This document shows, piece by piece, positions 50,032 through 61,536 of a stretch of DNA of 64,000 nucleotides. The stretch is from NCBI GenBank assembly GCA_963921795.1, contig OY997655.1:8167822-8231821 (forward strand). The letters are read 5' to 3'. The DNA is from Nannobrachium achirus (Eukaryota > Chordata > Actinopteri > Myctophiformes > Myctophidae). Position 1 is the stretch's first letter, and each line of letters begins with the position of its first letter. A program made the position numbers and the translations under genes. The notes under the pieces are model-generated. The model did not search any database. It saw only the letters and a program-made list of their open reading frames with translations, and was not told the origin of the DNA.

Positions 50032-50697
50032 CAGGGACGTGCTGGACCCCTGATTCAGCCCGGGAAAAAATAGTTGGAGAGGCCCTCATTGCGCGCTATA
50101 GAGAGAGATCTCTCTCTATAGCGCTGCTGCTACTCAAAGATTTGCCATTTCAGATCATGACAAGTGACAAGCCAGTGGGCCAATTACTGTACATGAGTTA
50201 TATTTCGTCATTGTCGGGTGGAAACCTTGTATGTCCAAAACCGTTTGTTTTGTGCTGTATTTTTCATTCATCATTTGTCAATCAATTCATTGATATTCAA
50301 TTCATCAATTCAATCAATTCATTTTTCATTCATCATTTGTTAAATCATTTAACAAATGATTTAAACTAGTGAAAACAGCCGATCTACAAGCACACAACGC
50401 CTCGCGGGGTGCGAGGCGTTGTGTGCTTGTAGATCTGCTGTTTTCACTACTTTTGTGCAACAGCCTTGTATGATGAAGCAGGGCTTATTTGCTTTGCGAA
50501 AAAATTTATTGAAAGTTGGAGATACAAGGTTTCTGTCCGACAGTGACGATTTACTTTTTTGGCTGCCCAGCCTCCAAAATGGAACGAAGGACGACATTTT
50601 ATTTTTATTTTTTTCCTAATGGCAGGCCTGGACCGGCCGGGAATGAACCGGCCGTTCGGGAGTTGTCCCGCTTTTCCCAATGGCCAGCACGTCCCTG
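50032..50697. mobile_element. Nested hAT-type element, TSD CCACCAGC
   Basis: The ends CAGGGACGTGCTGG and CCAGCACGTCCCTG are perfect inverses. CCACCAGC lies at 50024-50031 and 50698-50705. The fold-back element 50202-50550 is nested in it. Confidence 0.93.
50202..50550. repeat. Fold-back element with central hairpin (third copy)
   Basis: The outer inverses contain CGTCATTGTCGGGTGGAAAC and GGTTTCTGTCCGACAGTGAC. The central hairpin 50365-50450 has arms of about 40 bp around a 5-nt GGGGT loop. Confidence 0.82.
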
Positions 50698-51208
50698 CCA
50701 CCAGCAACCCCTCTACCAGGTCAAGATAAGATAAAATAAGGTGACATGAGATGAGATAAACCTCTGTTGATCCCGAGAAGGAAATTTGAGATAACACAGG
50801 AGAGGTATTTTAAGCTCACGTCGTGTTGCAATGTGACACGTTGTGAGCTTGTAGATCTGCCATTTTCAAAATGTCTTTGAATTTGAACATTTTATTTTTG
50901 AAATATTTTGACAACACAAATCTTGAATGACTTGGCAAAAATACATAGTCTATAAACTAGAAAAATGCTCCTCGGAGCACGGGTCTCCGCCAGGTCAGGT
51001 AGGATATTCATACAATTTAACTTTTCATATTTTGGAAACAATTGCCAATTTCAAACTGCAAAAAGCTTCACAATATTGTGTGTTAGTTATAACTATTCTA
51101 TGTATTTCAGGGGTTCGGGACTTTAAAAAACGCAGACTTTTAAAGAACGCACACAACGCGCAGCCGGAAGAGGTGTCCCTTATTTCAGTTTCTGAAAGGT
51201 GGCAACCC

Positions 51209-51649
51209 TAGCTGTACATGATATTAAATGACAGGACCCGAGAGTTGAAAATACATTTTAAGTTAACTATGGATGGCTTAATTTGAATACACGCTGTTTG
51301 CCACCACAGAAAACATGAAATGTTTTGGCTGTGGGGAACTGATCAGGTCATGCCCAGAACAGCAGTCCACTTGGTCTGGGGATTGGGGAAGGATTGAGTG
51401 GTGTTGGAAAAGGGAGGAGGGGGACTGCACCATTGGGATGTCCTGCTACTGCAGGGCAGACAGGACAGGTGAATGAAGAGGGTGAGGTTGTTGGACAGGA
51501 GGATGAAACTGAAGGGGAGAATGAACAGCAAGATAATGGTGGAGGGGAGGAGGATGGTGAACTTGAAGTTGACAATGAGGTTTTGAATAAACAACAGGAC
51601 AGCGACCCCAGTGCCAGCCAAGTGGAAGGGGGTGGGGCTGGAGTAGGAC
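51209..51649 (+). mobile_element. Tx1-like LINE, ORF1 fragment (part 2) with zinc knuckle
   Basis: Frames read LNDRTRELKIHFKLTMDGLI, then TLFATTENMKCFGCGELI and RSCPEQQ, a CCHC-type knuckle lacking the usual His. An acidic stretch follows. It joins part 1 once the hAT at 47206-51208 is disregarded, and is cut by another element at 51650. Confidence 0.72.
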
Positions 51650-53686
51650 TAGTCTCGCGTGGCCAGACTGTTGCCTCCGCGATTTGGCCAAATGGTCTCG
51701 GCATACAGTATGGCAAACCAGAATAGAAATGATGAGTGCGAGATAAAGCGGATGTGACGCAACTGCTCCCTTGGTGCAGTAGCAATAACAAGTCCTACTG
51801 GAAGCGTTATGTCTCCTTTCTTTATTTTTTGGGGCATTATTCTGTCTTTCTCTGGTGTTGTTGGTGTTACTTCCATGATGTTTTCAAATGTTTTCTTAAA
51901 CTGTACACTCATAACAAGAATAGGCCTATCTGTGGTCCAAATAGTCGATTCTGTGGTCCAAATAGTCGATTCTGTGGTCCAAATAGTCGACCTATAAGTA
52001 TTCTCCCTGCACTCAGCAAAGTTATGCAGAGAATTATTCATGTTCAGGTACAGGATTATTTTAACTACAATGGTCTGACTACCAAATATCAACATGCCTA
52101 TAGAAAGGGTCACTTGACTGCTACAGCTCTTATTCAAATGACTGATGAGTGGTTTAGGGGGATTGATGACTCAAAAATTGCAGGTGCGGTTTTGTTAGAT
52201 TTCAGTGCCGCATTTGATGTTATTGATTATGACATTCTGCTTGATAAACTTATGTGTTATGGTTTTAACCAAACTGTGATTACTCTTATGAAGAGTTATC
52301 TATCTTCTAGAACACAGAAGGTATTTTATAATGGGAGCTTATCTGAAGGTAGTATGTTATCATGCGGGATTCCTCAGGGAAGTTGTCTAGGACCTCTCCT
52401 GTTTTCAATTTTTACAAATGACTTGCCCTCTGCCCTCAATAATGCAGGTATAACGATGTACGCAGATGATTCCACTGTACATTATACTGCAAGTTCATGC
52501 CTAGAATTAAATCAAGTTTTGTCTAGTGAATTGAAAATAGTACATGATTGGATAAGTACAAACAAATTAGTCTTAAATATATCCAAAACTAAAAGTATTG
52601 TCTTTGGGACACGACACAAATTGGCAGATACACCCAAACTTAATTTATCAATATCTGGTGAGCCCATACAACAGGTAAACAGCACTAAATTGCTGGGCGT
52701 TGTCCTGGACAGTCAATTATCGTGGACTGAGCACATAAATACAGTAGTTAGTAAAATGGGGAGAGGTATTGCAGTCACTAGAAAGTGTTCATCTTATGTA
52801 CCTTCTAGTATCCTGGGACAAGTTTCAAAATCTTTAATCTTGTGTCACTTAGATTATTGTTCAACAGTATGGTCATGTGCATCTAAGACAAATCTCGCTA
52901 AATTACAGGTTGCACAAAACAGGGCGGCTAGGCTTGTCCTGGGTTGTTCTATGAGAACTAGTATTGAAAAGATGCACTCCAGCCTCTCATGGCTCACTAT
53001 TGAACAAAGGATTTCTTCGGGCTTGGCTACGTTTCTCTGTTGTATTGTTAATTCAAAGACTCCCTTGTTTCTGTTTGACCAGGTGGATTATTGTAATAAC
53101 AGACATGCTTACAATACTAGATATGCTGTTAATGGTCATATTATTGCACCTAGTTCAAACATTAATTCAAAAACTGTAATTTATAGAGCCATTGACTATT
53201 GAAACATTTTACCACTTAACATTCGTCTAACTCAAAATAAATCAGCTTTTAAGAAAAAAGTGCTGAGGTATTTACTGGGAACCAGTTATAAATAACTTCA
53301 GGAGAAATTAATTTGTAAAAGTTATTTCCTGCTAGTATTTATTTAAGCTATATCATATTAATGTGCAAATGTGAATTAATGCAATGTAATGTTGTTGTAG
53401 TTTTATTGTATTGCTTTTTTTTTAATGTATTTGTAATATGACTTGTATGGACCCCAGGAAGACTAGCTGATTGCTACGGCATCAGCTAATGGGGATCCTT
53501 TTCAAATAAACAAAATAAACTATCGAATGACTTTGTCTGAGCTATTGTGTTTCTGTTATGTTTCCAGTGGGACTACAGTTCAGTGCAGCACTGGCTACTT
53601 CCGATACTCGCCAGTTCGGGAGCTGCTGTTCCAGACTCTATAGCATTCGGAGATTATGGAATAGTTGTCTGGCTACGCGAGACTAT
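51650..53686. mobile_element. hAT-type element hosting a LINE, TSD AGTAGGAC
   Basis: The ends TAGTCTCGCGTGGCCAGAC and GTCTGGCTACGCGAGACTA are inverse with one change. AGTAGGAC is at 51642-51649 and 53687-53694. Most of its length is a later LINE insertion (51990-53530). A short triple tandem 'gtggtccaaatagtcgattc' lies at about 51933-51990. Confidence 0.85.
51990..53530 (+). mobile_element. Non-LTR retrotransposon (CR1/L2/Rex1-like), 5'-truncated RT ORF
   Basis: The frame has RT blocks in order: FSAAFDVIDYDILLDKL, IPQGSCLGPLLFSIFTNDLP and MYADDSTVHY with the catalytic YADD, then KLLGVVLDSQLSW and the C-terminal HLDYCSTVWS. The start is missing; the frame open to the left of 51990 is host-element sequence. 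It stops at 53202 (TGA), where the second copy at 53799 reads TGG. The 3' UTR ends 'tcagctaatggggatccttt' plus an AAATAAAC tail. Confidence 0.85.
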
Positions 53687-53798
53687 AGTAGGACAGCTAG
53701 TAACAGAGGTAGACATGAGAGCCTAAGAGGATAGATTAAAGGTGACTAGATATAAAAGGAAGGCAAAAAAAAGATGCAGGTGGCTCACAACCAAAAAA

Positions 53799-54097
53799 CA
53801 GACATGCTTACAATACTAGATATGCTGTTAATGGTCATATTATTGCACCTAGTTCAAACATTAATTCAAAAACGGTAATTTATAGAGCCATTGACTATTG
53901 GAACATTTTACCACTTAACATTCGTCTAACTCAAAATAAATCAGCTTTTAATAAAAAAGTGCTGAGGTATTTACTGGGAACCAGTTATAAATAACTTCAG
54001 GAGAAATTAATTTGTAAAAGTTATTTCCTGCTAGTATTTATTTAAGCTATATCATATTAATGTGCAAATGTGAATTAATGCAATGTAATGTAATGTA
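53799..54097 (+). mobile_element. Second LINE 3' fragment between 51/52-bp direct repeats
   Basis: It repeats 53101-53395 of the LINE nearly exactly. It is bounded by the direct repeats 53748-53798 and 54098-54149 ('agatataaaaggaaggcaaa' onward), which look like an unusually long target duplication. It lacks the LINE's true 3' end. Confidence 0.78.
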
Positions 54098-54149
54098 AGA
54101 TATAAAAGGAAGGCAAAAAAAAAGATGCAGGTGGCTCACAACCAAAAAA

Positions 54150-54577
54150 GGTGGCAGAGGAAACAGGTGACAGTCAGAGAGCTGATTCAATTCCAGACGG
54201 TGGTGAAGCTGAGGGGTGGGGGAGCGAGGAGTCAGAGGATGAACTGGCTAATTATGGACTGGAAGTAATGAAAAGGTTTTTGCAGAAGACCAAAAATGTA
54301 AAGGAGGTAAAAGTGGCGAGTTATTTCCCCAGGGAAAAAAACCCTTTGTTGAATCAGTTAAATTAAACATGAAAGAAGTGGTTACAGAAGGTGAATCAGG
54401 AAATGGAAAGTGAACTGATTAATATGAGTGAGTTCATGTTAGTGGATTATTTGGTGCTGTCTTGGGGCCCTCTCTGCACCGAGTCCTCGTTTTCACCTAG
54501 CTTTGCTTTTAATGGACATAAAGAGGTTCTATGGGGTCTGTTGGACTGGACAATGGGGTACAATGCTGCATGCCCGT
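54150..54577 (+). mobile_element. Probable Tx1-like LINE continuation (part 3)
   Basis: An acidic, then lysine-rich frame (VAEETGDSQRADSIPDG, then KRFLQKTKNVKEVKVASYFP) follows on from the ORF1 knuckle region. This fits the ORF1 tail of Tx1-type LINEs but is not conclusive. It is interrupted at 54578 and may resume at 55367. Confidence 0.5.
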
Positions 54578-55366
54578 CAGGCCCGGATTTATATGACATG
54601 AGGCCCCTGGGCAAGGGGAAATAAAGAGGCCCTCATGTGCGCGCAAAAATTCCACCTCCGGTCCACCTGACCACACCGTGACCTCACCTCCGGACCGGCC
54701 CGTGCATTATCTGACTCATTGGAAGGGTCTAAAGCGGATACAGAATTGGAATTTGCGTGCATGTGTGTAGCCTATGTGTGTGGAAAGTACCGGATACATA
54801 GAGTGGGCGGGCTTTAGACTGCACTAAGCTTACGAGCAGCTACATGCAGTGCGGCCAGCAGAGCAGAAGCTCTCAATGTTATTACCATAATAAAACAAAA
54901 TGTACTGTAACTAAACACAAATATCACTTTATTTGGATTGCAATACTTTAAAATGTCATCATTAAATTAACTCATTCAGGGTCTTTTCAAAATGGCTTCC
55001 AAGTTCCACACCGCCTCCCTCTCCATAGACTTCCATGTAATTCATAGTGCACGGATCATGCATGCCCATGCCTAGATCATGCACCACGTGTGTGCACACT
55101 GTTCACAGCTTTCAAACAAAAAAATCCGAATGGAAATCCGTTCAGGCATTCATGAGCTAGCAGCCATTATGTTTTCTTGAAATGTAAACAATCATGGCTG
55201 CCATGTTTGAAAGATGGTGTTGGTATGGGGGTTAAACATGGAATTTCGCGATTGCGATCATGCCTACTACATTTTTTGATTATTATTATTATTATTTTTT
55301 TAGGCCCCCCTCCCCTGAGGCCCCCGGGCGCGTGCCCACCCTTGCCCTATGGTAAGTCCGGCCCTG
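54578..55366. mobile_element. hAT-type element, TSD ATGCCCGT
   Basis: The ends CAGGCCCGGATTTA and TAAGTCCGGCCCTG are inverse with two changes. ATGCCCGT is at 54570-54577 and 55367-55374. No ORF. Confidence 0.92.
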
Positions 55367-55374
55367 ATGCCCGT

Positions 55375-55990
55375 AGACTAATGCTACATAAAATAACGTC
55401 TGGTTGGTGGGACCAGGATGGGCCTGTACTACTACTAGAGTCCAATCACAAGGTACTCACAGACTGTGTGCCAAGGGTCACTGGAGTGCATGTTGTAAGG
55501 AGACTGCTGGATGAGGAGCCAGGAACCGATCTGATTGGGGCGCTGTGATCAGTTTGTGAAGATTGTTTTCTGAGACAATAAACTGTCTGTGGAGGACATG
55601 GAGCTTGAAAAGAGCTCAGAGGTGGAGAGCCATTCCCCAGAGCTGGAGCTGTATTCTGACCCAAAGGGCTGTTCTGAGAGACGAGTGGAAATTTGACATG
55701 CACTGTTCTGTGGCTGAACAACTGTTGCACAGGTGTTGTGGGCTGGGTGTGGAGGAGGACTTGGTGCAGAGAGGGAATTTAGAGGTGACAGCATCGAAAG
55801 ATATACTGCAAGCCTATGAATTGAATGTTTGTTCTTTGGTTCTAAAATATGGGAGGAGTTAGTCTGATCAAATTGTTTAACTGAAAAATGTTTTATTGTT
55901 GTTTGGTTTTTGAAAAATGCCTGGAACATTTTATATTATTATTGCTGTGACATATGTGAGAATATAATACTGTATATTGTATACTAGCAG
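55375..55990 (+). other. Possible further Tx1-like LINE remnant
   Basis: The frame LMLHKITSGWWDQDGPVLLL and later acidic pieces could continue the LINE interrupted at 54577. No stronger family signature is visible. Confidence 0.35.
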
Positions 55991-56065
55991 TATTGGAAAA
56001 TAATGTTTAAATGAAAAGGGATTTTTAAAAGTCAAAGTCTCTCTCTCTCTCTTTCTCTCTCTCAG

Positions 56066-56186
56066 TCACTTCCACCCAAACCACAAATGTTTCAGGAAAT
56101 GAAACTTGTATCTGAGGCTGTGTGACTGCAGTTCGTCAATCTTCAGAAAACGACCGTTGACACCGACAGACAGAACTCATTGACAG
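56066..56186 (+). other. Gene C 5' non-coding exon (predicted)
   Basis: It ends CAGAACTCATTGACAG|GTAAGG exactly like gene B's exon at 24904 and sits behind a CT-rich tract with CTCTCAG. The following intron sequence (56187-57010) also matches gene B's intron 1 in patches ('gtaaatgacagagtgaagaa'). The coding exons are not in the window. Confidence 0.55.
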
Positions 56187-58183
56187 GTAAGGACTGAACC
56201 AGAAAATCAAACATGTTACTGTACAATAGCACTGACTGTACATTATATTACTGTAGTTTAAGACGATGCTGATATGTCTTAATTTAATACAAATATAAAG
56301 TCTAATGAAAGCAGTTTGTGAAGACAAATAATATATCAGCTGTTTCTCTGGGATGGGCATGGCAGTGTGCACGACAGGCCTTCTGAACAATATCAGGCTG
56401 AGATCAGTTTTCTTTGCAGGAAGCTGATGAAAGGATACAGTAACTGAACACTAAATAGAAACTAGTCTAGTTTCCACAACACTGCAGAAAGCCTGCTGAC
56501 GTGAGGTTAGAACGACAAGGCAGACATCCAGACATGTGAGGCACAACGCAGAGAGCTGCCGTCTGAGCTGCTTACTGATGGGTGGTGGAATCACTTATAA
56601 TATAACTTCTAAATGGCATTATACTGTAGTACTTGAATATTGATACATTTATTGTTGATTCAAAAACATCGACAAAGTAGCTATTAGCTTAGCTTGACGA
56701 GATGGGTCTATCGTAGCCATATCACCACTCATATTCACACAGCGGCCATTTTGTTATAAAGTTAATGAAATAATGCCGTGAGAGCAAAATGGCCACTGTG
56801 TGAATATAGACTATGTAAGTGAATGCACGTCACAGTGAGGCGGTCCCTGTGTCAGATCTGATCTGAGATCTGTGTCAACTTTGCAGTGTGATCTGTGTGT
56901 ACAGTGATTACATCCAGCTGGTTCATGTTGTACTGTACTGTATGTGGAGAGTAAATGACAGAGTGAAGAACGTGCACTGAGTCTGACTATTAGTTGTAGT
57001 TGTACATCTGAGCTTTGAGGTGCAGGCGCTACCGTTACGACAAGTGTGTTGTTTATAATTATAGATTATTATGAATATTATAATTGTATTTTCCACAGCT
57101 AAGGCTCGGGTAAATATATTGTATTATCTACATAAATAAAATACATACAGAACATGTTATCAGGTTAACAATATTGGAAAGTAACTAAGTACATTTACTC
57201 AAGTGCTGTACTTAAGTAAAATTGTTTTTTTTTTTACTTTAATGGAGTATTTTACATTTTCAACTCCACTACATCTGAAAAACAAATATTGTACATTTTA
57301 CTCCACGACAATTATTTGAAATTTTACTTGTAACGAGTATTGATACTTTTACTTTACTTTTACTTTCATTTCATACAGTACTTTTTCCACCACTGTGGGT
57401 TAATAAGCTGATGTTAATTTGCATATTGTTAAACTTCAAGAGCTTCTTGTGCAAGATGGGAGGAGATGAGAGTGAAAGTATTTAGTAGAAATTATTACCC
57501 GGCTCGTTTGAATGCTTGATTCTGATTGGTCAGTTGCTGAAATCAGCGGTCTGTTATTTCTGATTAGCAGACCGCTCGGCTCAATAACAGACCGATGGCT
57601 AATCAAAGACTCAGAGCACCTGCTGCAGTCAAACTGCGCAGTCTGCGCTGCATGAATTTAGTGCCGTATCCAACACGTCAGCCATGTAAACAACCACACA
57701 GCAACATTTAGAACTAAACGTTGATCTCAAGAATGTTTTTAAAATTATTTTAAGCGAGAAATAGACGACCTAGTATCAGAAAATGGATTCTATCTAATCA
57801 GCACTTCCTTGTTTTTCAAGGCGACCGTGTCGCGCTGGGAGGACGCCCAGCGCAACACTTGTGGAACACTTCCAGCCGTCTGTAAACAAGGAAATACTTC
57901 ATTTTGTTTTTAGTTTTGAGTCTAAATTTAAATTTTATTTAGTAGCTGGGTTGTCCATATATAACATCCCTTCGAACTGATAACTCCCTCGGCTGGCGCC
58001 TCGGGAGTTATCAGTCCGTCGGGATGTTATATATGGACAACCCCCGCGGAGCCAGTATTTATCCCTTACATAATATCCATTTGTGTTATGGAATCTTTAA
58101 TGTTTTATGTTCTAAATGTGATCCCTTTGACATATTGTCTACTTTTATCAAACATATAATCTGATTGGTGTGGTCTAATAATC
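56187..58183. other. Gene C intron (predicted) with repeats
   Basis: After the gene B-like part there is a GTACTT-type hAT arm (57175-57395). Then comes a self-complementary stretch near 57555-57600 (CGGTCTGTTAT / ATAACAGACCG) and another near 57945-58045 (GTTGTCCATATATAACATCC and its inverse). No exon is seen. Confidence 0.45.
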
Positions 58184-58972
58184 CAGGGATACTCAAACTT
58201 CTGAACCAGTGGGCCACATTACAAAAATGTCAAGGGGCCGCGGGCCAGTTGATAAAATGACATTACGTGATAACTTCTCTCTTTTATTTGCTTTATTTCC
58301 ACATACCGGTAACTTAAGACAAGTGCAATGTGCATTATTTTATGGCTTGGAATTGCATTTAGATTCTGGCAATGACAATTTGAAATCAAAGTAATTTGCT
58401 ACATTTTCTCTCTTTTTAATAATTCTGTGCAATTAGAATATTCCAAACAAACACTAAAACAAGCTAATGTACATTTTTCTGCTATTTGTCTGGGTTGATA
58501 TCTGTCTGCCTGCTATCAAGAGGGATAACATTAAAGATAGCTGAGCACATCTCTCTTTCAATTGCTTCAATGTTATTTGTGACTTGGCCCACATTCAACA
58601 CAAATGGCTTTTTTTTTTTTTAAACTAGATAGTTATGGCTAAGGAAGACACAATAAAAATTAACAATCTACTGTTTATATTAGATGCAGTTCTTAAGTAG
58701 AGCTACAGTACATCTCTCTTTTATTTGATTTGCATAAGACCTACTATTAACCTAAATTAGTTTTAGGTGTGCTAATAATTAGTCGAGCAAAAAAATCGGC
58801 GATTTCAATGGCCACTTTCAAGATGTTTTGGCCGTTATCTCTGGAACGCAAGGTCCAATCTGCTCAGTTTAAAGCGTGTTGGATGCGTGACTTCGAGGAC
58901 ATTAAGCTGGTGGGCCAGTCAAAATTGTGCCGCGGGTCGGAAGTGGCCCGCGGGCCGGAGTTTGAATATCAC
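58184..58972. mobile_element. hAT-type element, TSD TAATAATC
   Basis: The ends are CAGGGATACTCAAAC and GTTTGAATATCAC. The duplication TAATAATC is at 58176-58183 and 58973-58980. The right end appears to have lost its last two bases. 'gggccgcgggccag' and 'ggcccgcgggccgg' lie inside each end. Confidence 0.82.
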
Positions 58973-59087
58973 TAATAATCTATAATATATAAACTATAGT
59001 TAATATCTCTGTATAGTTGTGCATCACAACCAGTGGTGTCGTGGGGATCTTTTCAAAAGGGTAGTGCTATTTTCTTGACGTCGCACA

Positions 59088-59745
<658 letters not shown>

Positions 59746-59989
59746 TACATGGGCAACTGGTGGCCCGGGGGCCACATGCGGCCCCCACCTTCAATTCATG
59801 CGGCCCGCAGGTTGATACCTGAATACTGATATATTATTGATTTCAGCTGTTACAATTCCAAACATGACCTACTTTAATTCAGTCAGTCTATATTAGTAGC
59901 TTAATGACTAGTATAGTAGTATTAAAATGTATTTTTTTTATGTCCAATGTATTTGTATTTAGGTTCATAAAGTTAACATGAGTATATAT
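59746..59989. repeat. hAT end fragment and AT-rich sequence
   Basis: 'catgggcaactggtggcccg' resembles the left end of a common GGGCAA..GGCCC hAT family. No right end is seen. Confidence 0.45.
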
Positions 59990-60396
59990 ACCAGTAAGAC
60001 TCCCTAATCAAATAGGCCAAAAGTTTGTTTTACCAATTATCAAGAATACGGGCAGTTGACAGTTTGCCATGGTTACTCATTGACGTTGAATCTCCATATA
60101 TGGAGATAACCTACGCATCACACTAAGTCTGACCTCACCAGCCCATATTTGGGCATGAGCAACTTATGTCTCCATATATGGAGATATGATGACATCACAC
60201 AGTCCTCAGCCGATGGTGTGGCGTGATGTCATACAATACACAAACAAGCCCTAAAGGGGCAATTCTTGCCAGGAAATAAGCATTTCTTCGACTCAGACCT
60301 TATCGCCAGGGCTGGCTTATAGCAGCTGTCGGTAGGACCATATATGGATTCTGTTAGTGTGGATCTCCTAACAGGGCATCATCTGGGATACAATCC

Positions 60397-60795
60397 CTTT
60401 TATGCCCATATATGGAGATCCCTAACAGAATCCCTTTCATGCCCATATATGGAGATCCCTAACAGAATCCCTTTTATGCCCATATATGGAGATCCCTAAC
60501 AGCATCCCTTTTATGCCCATATATGGAGATCACCAACAGCTAACAGAATCCCTTTTATGCCCATATATGGAGATCCCTAACAGAATCCCTTTTATGCCCA
60601 TATATGGAGATCCCTAACAGAATCCCTTTTATGCCCATATATGGAGATCCCTAACAGAATCCCTTTTATGCCCATATATGGAGATCCCTAACAGAATCCC
60701 TTGTATGCCCATACAGTATATGGAGATCCCTAACAGAATCCCTTTATGCCCATATATGGAGATCCCTAACAGAATCCCTTTTATGCCCATATATT
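60397..60795. repeat. 37-bp satellite with CCATATATGG in most monomers
   Basis: About eleven monomers run 'tatgcccatatatggagatc' plus 'cctaacagaatccctt'. Perfect CCATATATGG starts at 60406, 60443, 60480, 60517, 60561, 60598, 60635, 60672 and 60750. One copy is split by CAGT (60709) and one altered (near 60787). Confidence 0.93.
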
Positions 60796-60886
60796 ATGGA
60801 GAAATCCCTGCTCTGAGTATCTGACATCAGTGTGATGTCACCTGTTTATGCCCATATATGGAGATCCCTGCTCTGCGTATCTGGTT

Positions 60887-61000
60887 GCTATGGTAAACAG
60901 TTGGTTGCTAGGGTAAAAAAACATGGTTGCTATGGTAAACAGTTGGTTGCTAGGGTAAACAGTTGGTTGCTAGGGTAAAACCATGGTTGCTAAGGTGGTT
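60887..61000. repeat. GGTTGCTA-GGTAAAC minisatellite
   Basis: About six copies of 'ggttgctagggtaaacagtt' with variants; repeated in unit 2 at 63700-63825. Confidence 0.85.
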
Positions 61001-61536
61001 GCTAACGTACACTAACAGACCAGCAACAACAGACTGTTGCCACAGCAACGTACACAAAGGTTTGTGTACACATGTGGTGTGATGTCATACTGATGCGGAG
61101 ATATGAGCAGGGCAAAGGTGTGACGTGTGACGTGTGACCGACGGACGGACGGACGGACGGACGGCCGGTGGAGGTTTTCATAGTAAACTGCTCCCTGACG
61201 GTCGCAATAAATAAATGCGTTTGAAACCAGTAAGACTCCCTAATCGGGAGATAAGCAACCGTTGGTCGCTTATCTCCACAAATAGGCCAAAGGTTTGTTT
61301 TACCAATTATCAAGACATACGGGCAGTTGACAGTTTGCCATGGTTACTCATTGAAGTTGAATCTCCATATATGGAGATAACCTACGCATCACACTAAGTC
61401 TGACCTCACCAGCCCATATTTGGGCATGAGCAACTTATGTCTCCATATATGGAGATATGATGACATCACACAGTCCTCAGCCGATGATGTGGCGTGATGT
61501 CATACAATACACAAACGAGCCCTACAGTATAAAGGG

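Larger units (their letters stand above)
47206..51208. mobile_element. hAT-type element (about 4.0 kb with insertions), TSD GCTGTACA
   Basis: The ends TAGGGTTGACACC and GGTGGCAACCCTA are inverse with one change. GCTGTACA precedes the left end and follows the right end. No transposase frame is seen. Two further hAT elements sit inside (about 47224-49536 and 50032-50697). A GATCTACAAGC-family hairpin with a shortened left arm is at about 50806-50870. Confidence 0.85.
59990..61225. repeat. Satellite-bearing repeat unit 1
   Basis: It begins ACCAGTAAGACTCCCTAATC and ends after GGTGGAGGTTTTCATAG and CTGACGGTCGC. It includes the 37-bp array, a GGTTGCTA array (60887-61000) and (GGAC)n at 61143-61162. 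Unit 2 follows head to tail at once. Confidence 0.8.

Noticed and set aside
51394-51726. Acidic 110-residue ORF as a novel gene
   Set aside because: It fits the acidic stretch after the ORF1 zinc knuckle of a Tx1-like LINE and lies between LINE pieces.
51736-53202. 488-residue reverse transcriptase ORF as an intact gene
   Set aside because: The first 85 residues or so are host-element sequence, including a triple repeat; the LINE is 5'-truncated and ends at a stop not present in its sister copy.
60397-60795. Regular repeats with similar spacing, considered as a CRISPR array
   Set aside because: There are no unique spacers between repeats, units are head-to-tail, and the context is vertebrate; it is a satellite.
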